The translations under genes were made by a program, and so were the position numbers. Below are positions 57,229 through 64,000 of a stretch of DNA of 64,000 nt, in pieces (positions within the stretch are counted from its first letter, which is position 1; the number at the start of each line of letters is the position of its first letter). Under the pieces are notes generated by a model. The model was given only the letters and a program-made list of their open reading frames with translations. It ran no database searches and had not been told where the DNA came from. Source of the stretch: Sporothrix humicola (lineage: Eukaryota > Ascomycota > Sordariomycetes > Ophiostomatales > Ophiostomataceae); assembly GCA_021396245.1 (NCBI GenBank), contig WNYE01000004.1:310001-374000 (forward strand), written 5' to 3'.

Positions 57229-59209
57229 TTTGCGTCTGAGGGAATCAGGCAAGCTGCCGTTTGAGAGGGTTCGCTTCCCCAGTTTGAAGACAAGTTCGGG
57301 ATGTATCTGCCTCGCGGAGCAGGTACAAGCTGCAAAGGACTCGGGGATGTAAAAAGAAGGGGGAGTAGAGAGGAGCGGGATCGAAGGGTGAAAAGTGTTG
57401 TTATGAGAGGCAGTTGAGGTTGAAGATGAAGAAGAGAAGTGGAAGAGAGAGAGAGAAAGAGAGAGCTCAAACCCCACTCAAAACAGAAACGTCGGCCTTT
57501 TGGACAGGCGTATCGTGCTTAATATGCGGGGTCCCTGTCTTGGCTAGGTCGTACAGGCGAAGATTGGAGGTCTCTGGCGGTTGTTTGGCTGTAGTGAAGG
57601 AGATGCGAAAGTTGGATGCGCGAGTGAAGATTGAAGAGATGAGAAAGTTGAGTCAAAGGGAAATTCGCGGGACAGGAGATGGTAGTTTCGGATAGGAAAG
57701 GGAGTAAGAAGGAGGTGGGCGAGCTTTATTTGTTATTCTGCTCTTTCCCAATTATTCATCTGGCCGATTTCTAAGAAGTCGCCTGCCACTCTGCCTGGAC
57801 CAAAAATAACACTCTTACGCCCTGCGACAACAGACACACACATACACTTTGAAAAGCATGAATAGAGAAGGACAGCCTGGTCGCTCTTTCCTTGTCAATG
57901 CGAAACAGAGATCTCTACAAGGGAAGGCAGGAGAGGCTTGGTGGTCATGGGCCTCATCTGGGCAGGCACGCAAGGCGCAAAAGGGGAAAGTGAAGCAGAG
58001 AAGCAGCCAAACAACTAAATAGGCAGGAACAAGTCTTAGCAAGTGAAAGCCCGGTCAACTGCCAACTTGCGCTTTAGAACGCCCCCAGACCGTGTAAAAG
58101 TCCTAGGAACCTCAAAACAACAGCGTGTCCCTGAACGGATCTGTGACGTGAAGAGAACGAGTCAAACGGCGTGTTGGATGGTGGTGCCCCGCCACCTTTG
58201 CCCAGCTGTCCAAAACTGCCCAGTCTCGCCAGTGTCCAGCGCACTGTTCCGCCTAAAAAAACAGCCCCGCTGATTTTCGTAGTTTCCTTGTGTTTCCATC
58301 GCGGCAACCAGCCAAGGCATTCCGTAGGCCATTGGACGGCGGGCTCTCGTCGGGCCTGCCTGGGACGCCGTCATGATTACTATTAGTGGGCACTTGGACA
58401 GGCGCCCCACTTTATGCCTAGAAATGCCAAAATGCCTGAGAGCTCGCCGCCGGGCAGAACAAAGAGCAAAGCGCAAAGAACACAAAAGCCTTTCTCGACG
58501 GTCCGATTCTTTTGAAGAAAAGAGGCTCAGAGACTCCTGTCAAGTTGCGGTTGTGGCACACACCACCGGGACGGTTGGCCATGCTTTTACGGAGACGTCG
58601 GGCGGCGAAGCGAACTGCGCTCTCCAGGCAGATGATGCACTTCTCAGGCAGATTGCCGAGTGTTAAATAATGCGCAGACAACGCATACAACCCTCCTTCC
58701 TCCTTGCGCGCACTTCGAAGCCAACCCTTTCCCAGACAATTAAGGCTCAAACTTGACCTCTCTCCAGGCTGGCAAAGGCAATAAATAGAACGATAACGGG
58801 AGGCCGTCTTTGAGTCACCAGAACATAACGCAGTCTTTGAGAACACAATCACGTAAATAGGGTCACTTGCATATGTCATCGACGTCGACAACAGGCAAAG
58901 AAGCAAGGGCAACACTTTGGTATTGGGGGCAAGGCCGATTTACTGGCCGCCGATTCAACACCCGAACCTGGGGAACAGTCGCGCGTATGGCGTGTCCTAT
59001 GAAATCAAAAATCAAAAATGTAAAACCAGAGAGCGAAGGGGTCGGTGTTCTACCGCCCTTCGTCTCCCTTCTCCGTGCCGTCTAAGCACCCATTTGTGCT
59101 GTAATGTAGAAGATTTTTTATCGTGTGAATCGATGCGATATTTTTTGGGGTATTTTTGTATTTTTTTTATATCTTTGTTAGCCCTGTCGGTTTGATCCAA
59201 ACAAATCGC
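57229..59209. other. UBA1 promoter and FKBP 3' region
   Basis: 1.98 kb. Immediately upstream of UBA1 the coding strand is CT-rich (about 57330-57470). No supported gene in the rest; frames of up to 165 codons at 58160-58920 lack any motif. Confidence 0.5.
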
Positions 59210-59716
59210 TTAGTTGATCTTCTTAAGCTCAACGTCGCTGGTGTGTGTTAGTATAGATCGATGATAGATTCTTCAAGTTGTAAGTAGGGGCTCAACTTAC
59301 AAGATGAGGTCCGAGTTGGGGGGAATGTGGCCGGGGAAGCCGCGGGCGCCGTAGCCGTAGTCGCTGGTGATGTCGAGGGTGGCCTTCTCGCCAACCTTCA
59401 TCTGGACAACACCCTCGTCCCAGCCCTTGATGACCTGGCCGACGCCAATGGCGGTGACAAAGTCACCGCGGCCGACGGAGCTGTCGAACTGGTTGCCCTT
59501 GTTGTTGGGCTTGGAGGTGTCCTTGAGGAAGCCGGTGTACTCAATGGTAACACGGTCGCCGACCTTGGGCTGGGCGCCGGTGCCCTCCTGGTGCGTGGTC
59601 TTGGTAACAGCCATTTTGAAAGCGGTAGAGTGGAAGAAGCTGGTGTTGTTGCGACGGACGAGGTTAGCGGGAGCTGTCAGGGAGGTAAATGTGCGAGCGA
59701 GTCGAAGAGGTGCCAT
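59210..59716 (-). CDS. FKBP-type peptidyl-prolyl isomerase (two exons, two possible starts)
   Basis: Exon 1 is 59301-59716 and exon 2 is 59210-59237, across a 63-nt intron (GTAAGT, ACTAAC, ACCAG). The spliced product is 147 residues and ends FDVELKKIN. M1 opens a presequence of about 34 residues (RLARTFTSL, LVRRNNTSF) that is Arg-rich and acid-free, a mitochondrial type. M35 (59614) starts MAVTKTTHQEGTG, the usual cytosolic FKBP12 start. The core has VTIEYTGFL, FDSSVGRGDF, IGVGQVIKGWDEGV and YGYGARGFPGHIPPNS, the FK506/rapamycin-binding pocket residues. FKBP12 complexes inhibit calcineurin or TOR. Dual targeting from two starts is inferred; a single cyclophilin gene does so in Neurospora. TATAAAA lies about 110 nt upstream. 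Confidence 0.93.
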
Positions 59717-59826
59717 TGAGAGGATGGGAGAGGAAGGAGAAGAAAGAAGAAGAAAGAAAAGAAGTAGAAGAGGGAAAATCGGGTCTTTAAAAGCTAGTTG
59801 GGGGGGAGGTGTGGAAAGCTCTGCGT

Positions 59827-59833
59827 TTTATAA
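59827..59833 (-). promoter_or_regulatory. TATA box of the FKBP gene
   Basis: TATAAAA on the minus strand about 110 nt upstream of M1. Sequence and distance are typical. Confidence 0.5.
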
Positions 59834-62800
59834 GAGGGGCAGAGCTCTTTCTTTGATTTTGGGGCTGTTTCTCTATGGGGCTACTTTAGGAATGGGTGAG
59901 GGGAGCTTAGTCGGGGTGCTCGGGGCGACGGTGAGCAAAGCAATTGGACGGGGGACAGAGTGGTGGAATAAAGAAGAATGACAAAATGGCAGAATGGAGA
60001 CGGACTGGGGCCATGATCCAGGGCAAACGAAAGCCAGGTACAAAGCCAGGACAGGTACAGGACAGGTACAGCCCAAGCTGCCGGGAGAACTTAAAGACTT
60101 ACAGAGTAAAAAGTGAGGCGAGAACGTCTGTTTTTTGACGGAAGGGGAAGCTTGGAAAATGATTTGTTTTCTGCGTTGCAGTTGAAGAAGAGAAAAGAGG
60201 GACTAGCTCGGGGAAGAGGGGAGGAACGGAAGGGGGGCGGACGGAGTATTTATTTTCGAAAATACGCGGCCGTTGTCAACCGGGCGGTCCCTGTTGAGAC
60301 AAGGCAGGAGCGACAGGAGGAGCGACAGGACAGATGGGAACAAGATGGGAAAGCGGGAAAAGCTGGTTGACAAAGCGGCAGGGCCAAGCTCTCCCAGTGT
60401 CCCAGATGTCCCAAGGAGGGAAGGAGTGGATGAGCAATGTACACAAGAAGACAAGATGAGCAAGGAAGGTACAACTGTCTCTCCGTGTACAGGCATCCAC
60501 GGCACCGAAGGCACGGAAGCTACAAAGTATCTTACAGAAAATATAGAACACAGAAAAGTGACAAAGTACATACAGGGAAGGTCGATCCATGCGTACGAAA
60601 TAGTGCAAGATGGCACTCTCTTTGTCTTCCAACTGTAAGTGACCTTGCTGCAACAGGGTACGTAACCGAGGACAGGCGGAGTGAGAAGTGGGTACCAGGA
60701 AAGAGGAGCCGGTGCCATGAAGGCGGCGAGGGCGGTATGTCTACAACAGATGTCACAAAGGTCGACGCGAATATGTACTGAGGCATCTCCTTTGCTCCTT
60801 CCCCCAAGCTTGCAGAGCTTGGTTAGGGCGCGGAGATGTACTTGCAGGGGGGGCAGGCACGAAGGATGATGAATGGCGAATCAGACATGAGATATAAAAA
60901 CGATTAAGCGGTATGAGATGGACTATGTAAGGAAAGAGCGGAAAATAAAACAAGAACGAAAACCTTGCGAGCATTGGAGAGTCTTGAGAGTGCTGTGCTG
61001 CAGAGCTCGGAAAGGTGGGAAAGAGCAAAGCATCTCACGAGTGGGGCCTTCCCAATGAGGACAGCAACGTGGGCACAAAGTAAACGGCAAGCACGAACAA
61101 ACGAGCAGGAGAAACAGAAGGAACGGACTTACAATGTCAATCTGGAAACAAAAAGAAGAAAGAGCAGAAAATAGTAACATTCAGGATACTCTTTCCCTTC
61201 CTTCACCCTTTGTTTTCTCACTCGTTTTCGTCTATTGGAAGAAAACGTTGTGCCTTAGCAAGAGCTAGGTGGAGCACCTATGATGTGATGGCGGGGTGAG
61301 GGGAGCTGGGCGCTAGTGGAGCCTTTTCGTCAGAAGTCGCCCTGTCACGTACGCTCCCGTCGTATTATGTAATCACGTTTCTTCGACCGACGTCCATTCC
61401 CAACAGCGACTTTAGACTCAAACAACACAGGGCCGTGAATGTGATGAAAGCTGGTTTGTTTCAGTATTTGTCGCACTGGATCACAATCACGGGCGTATCG
61501 CATAAGCATGCGTTTCCTCTTTGTCGGTGATAACACTAAGGACCAGGGGCGGCTTGGCGACCAGCTTGTCTGGCTCTTGTCTGGCTTCTGGGTCGGTTGT
61601 TTGTTCGTCTATTCTCATGTTTCTTCTCTCGTTTTGAGACTCTCTCTTTAGTCCTTTTGTTTGTCCGTTTATTTCCAACGGGTTCCATTTCCATCTGCCT
61701 ATCCTCTCCCGTGTCTCCTTGTTCCCACCTGCCATCATACGTGCGTGTCCCAGCCGATGGCCCATCGTCGGACAAGCAAATGCAGGTTGAGAGAGACAGG
61801 ACGCAGACTCAGATCTGTACTCCTGCGGGGGGATGCGCGCGGAAGATCGCCCCCATTGTATTGTTTGTGTGTCCGTAAGGGAGCACAACATAGAGAATAC
61901 AGAGAACAAGCACGCAGGGTAAAAAGTACCTAGATGCAAGCAATGACAGTGACCAGATAGGCGGTACAGTTCTGCCGGCCTGGCAGGCATGACACGGTGT
62001 GACATACACAAGATACACGACCAACAGCCGCCAAAATAAGTCAAGACCAAAACAGACCTAAACATGTTGACGTAGGCGGCGGTGTCTGGCTCCCAAAACA
62101 TAAAAAAAGGCTCGGCCGGTCAGTGAGTCCTCTCGCTTGCATTTGTCGTCTGTTGGTCTGTTGGTTTCTTTTTATTTCCTTTTCTTTTTTCTTTTCAGTA
62201 CCCATCCGGACCTCGCCGCCGGTGCCGCCATGTGCCATTCTATTTGCTGTCCCCCCTTTCCTTCTTTTGGGACTCTCAGCTCGTACAGCACAAAATTGCG
62301 TGCATTTTGCATGACCAGAAATGGCCACTCATGGACATGAATCACAATGCTCCCTACATATCCTGATTCGACCTTCTTCCCACCAATTCCTTTAACATTG
62401 TCAATACACAATGTCCTATTCTCCCGGATTATCAGCCCCGGTATGGCAGCTCCGACGTGCATGTCACAGATGTCGTTTTTTTTGTGTAATGGGTAAGGGA
62501 CAAGGGGAGAATACGTGGCTACGTGTGGCTGAATGTAAGGCGTACGACATACGTGGTAATTTTAATGATTTTATGACACGTCTTACACAGATGACCCTCT
62601 TCTTCGGTACTGTGGTGAAAGATACCTCCTGAATAGTTTAGACAAGATGTGATTTGGAGCGGTGATATCACGTCGAGGCTGGGCTGTAAATGGAAAGCAA
62701 AGCCGTAGTAAGCTTGATAATGGTCATGAAAGTATCATCTTTGAAGGATGAGACAAACGCCAGTCCAAGTTCAAACTATCGAATGCACGGCCAACAAGCC

Positions 62801-62973
62801 AAAGGAACCATCAACGACGATGGCCATAATGCCTTCACGTTGCAGAGATCTACAACCTCTTTCCCTTTTTGTTGAGAGCTTTCTTTCAATGGAGTTTCTT
62901 CTTCTGTTTCCAGGACACCGAGAAGTCACAGGCCTCCAATGCGAAATGCATGTTGGTGGGCACTCAAGGTGCC

Positions 62974-62977
<4 letters not shown>

Positions 62978-63024
<47 letters not shown>
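62978..63024 (+). repeat. Poly(T) run of 47 nt
   Basis: An uninterrupted T run, the longest homopolymer in the window. On the minus strand it would be a poly(A) tail following the sequence at 63025-63100. No flanking direct repeat could be established. Confidence 0.9.
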
Positions 63025-63025
<1 letters not shown>

Positions 63026-63591
63026 GTCCTTAGTTTCTTACACATCACAGGCTCAGCAGAAAACAATAGTTTCAACCGGCACTCCCTATTCTCCATAAAA
63101 ATGTTGCCCGTACCCTGTCCAGTAACACATGCAGTTGCAGACACTGCAGAAACTGCACAACCTTTCCCAACCTGCAGAAAAGAGTTGCAGGCTACCGAGA
63201 AAGGCACGTCCACAGTTTGCAGCACATAACGGCACCATCAGCCTCAAAAAAGACCCGCATGTCCTGCTACTGCAGCACCTGCATACAAGCCATCGTGAAG
63301 AGGGTCAATAGTGGAAGAGCTGAAGAAATTTTCTTATGAAGGAAATAAAAAAGCACAAATTGCATAAGCATAAAACATTAATAAAATCATAAAAATGAAA
63401 AGATAGATGGGTAGCTCCGGCGCCCGGGATATCGTCAGAGTCCCGCTCCTCGTACCCCTTGCCTACTTATACTATCTTCCTGTACCTTTTTGGACTGCCT
63501 CTTATTGTGGCCATTTTCCGGCATAAGTTTAGCGCGCCGAGCGGTCCCGTCCCGCAGAGTAGGAAATAACGGGCGGCCCGGTAGGGAAGAA

Positions 63592-63612
63592 ATCCTCGCC
63601 GAGAACGAGGAT
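63592..63612. repeat. Perfect 7-bp hairpin (ATCCTCG / CGAGGAT)
   Basis: ATCCTCG, a 7-nt loop CCGAGAA, then CGAGGAT, in a GC-rich patch (about 63530-63640) unlike its AT-rich neighbours. Could be part of a structured RNA or element end; no function is assigned. Confidence 0.4.
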
Positions 63613-64000
63613 CGCCACTAAATAGTCCGGGCTGGAGATGCAATCAAATCACGGTTGGCAATACAAAGTCCAAATAGTGTTACATCCCAAGGGAGAAGCA
63701 TCACAGTTCGGTGATGATCTTGTCAGAAATCAGTATAAATGCCTCTTGACCCCACCATGTCTCCCTCTCTCCCACACACCGGATGTCAACTTTTCAAAGA
63801 TTGTTTGCTCGTCTTCCATCACAGTCACTTCGCTCGGTGATCAGCAGTGAACATTGCCAAAAGTAAACAGTGACAAAGCAACAATTTGGCCAAGTTGCTC
63901 TTTTAGACTTTCTTTTTCTTGCCTCTCACCTTCCTGGACCGACTCTCTACATCGGCATGATGTGATATTGGGCCAGAGTCAAAAAAGGGGTCCGAGCTAC

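Larger units (their letters stand above)
59717..64000. other. Right-hand region without a supported gene
   Basis: 4.28 kb. After the FKBP promoter no frame has recognisable content; the longest (61487-62101, -) reads as non-coding. It holds a T47 run (62978-63024), several CTGCA-rich segments at 63125-63290, and a GC-rich patch at about 63405-63640 with a 7-bp perfect hairpin (63592-63612). No tRNA was recognised. Confidence 0.5.

Noticed and set aside
61487..62101. 204-codon minus-strand frame near the right end
   Set aside because: Composition is non-coding and no motif is present.

Overview
The window is nuclear DNA from a filamentous ascomycete, most likely a Sordariomycete. The placement rests on short GT-AG introns of about 60-75 nt with CTAAC-type branch points, GC-rich third codon positions, CT-rich 5' leaders, and a gene set that includes a class V/class VII chitin synthase pair, a PBI2-type proteinase inhibitor and an Asi-type RING protein. 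The genus cannot be fixed from the sequence alone. I find sixteen protein-coding genes (fifteen complete, one cut by the left edge), no convincing tRNA or rRNA gene, no CRISPR array and no intact transposon.

Layout. 1-225 (-) is the N-terminus of an Asn/Met-rich protein. A 5.5 kb non-coding stretch follows. From 5.7 to 16.9 kb lie CCA1 (+), an Asi1/Asi3-like RING membrane protein (+), SEN34 (-), ELP4 (-) and RPB8 (+); three of these act on tRNA and RPB8 is shared by Pol I, II and III. From 17.2 to 23.7 kb come a DUF4743/Nudix protein (-), a Hikeshi/OPI10 homologue (+) and a YND1-type apyrase (-), with a degenerate 12/24-bp minisatellite at about 18.78-19.10 kb. From 25.6 to 30.7 kb come an unrecognised acidic protein (-), PBI2 (+, four exons) and a mitochondrial PDK/BCKD-type kinase (+). 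From 31.3 to 50.4 kb lies a head-to-head pair of myosin-motor-like chitin synthases, class VII (-) and class V (+), 7.65 kb apart. From 51.2 to 59.7 kb, all on the minus strand, are a glutathionyl-hydroquinone reductase, the ubiquitin E1 UBA1 and an FKBP. The last 4.3 kb shows no gene but holds a 47-nt poly(T) run.

Themes. The two chitin synthases are the strongest functional unit: a co-localised, divergently transcribed pair that in other moulds serves hyphal-tip wall synthesis. Three genes (CCA1, the GHR and FKBP) each have an upstream ATG giving a mitochondrial-type presequence and a downstream in-frame ATG giving a non-mitochondrial form, which suggests one gene supplying two compartments. 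Several genes have very small terminal exons (6 nt in UBA1, 13 nt in YND1, 15 nt in PBI2, 16 nt in PDK, 28 nt in FKBP, 32 nt in the class V synthase); I reconstructed these from splice signals and frame, and they give family-typical termini. All functions are from recognition of motifs; no database search was run.
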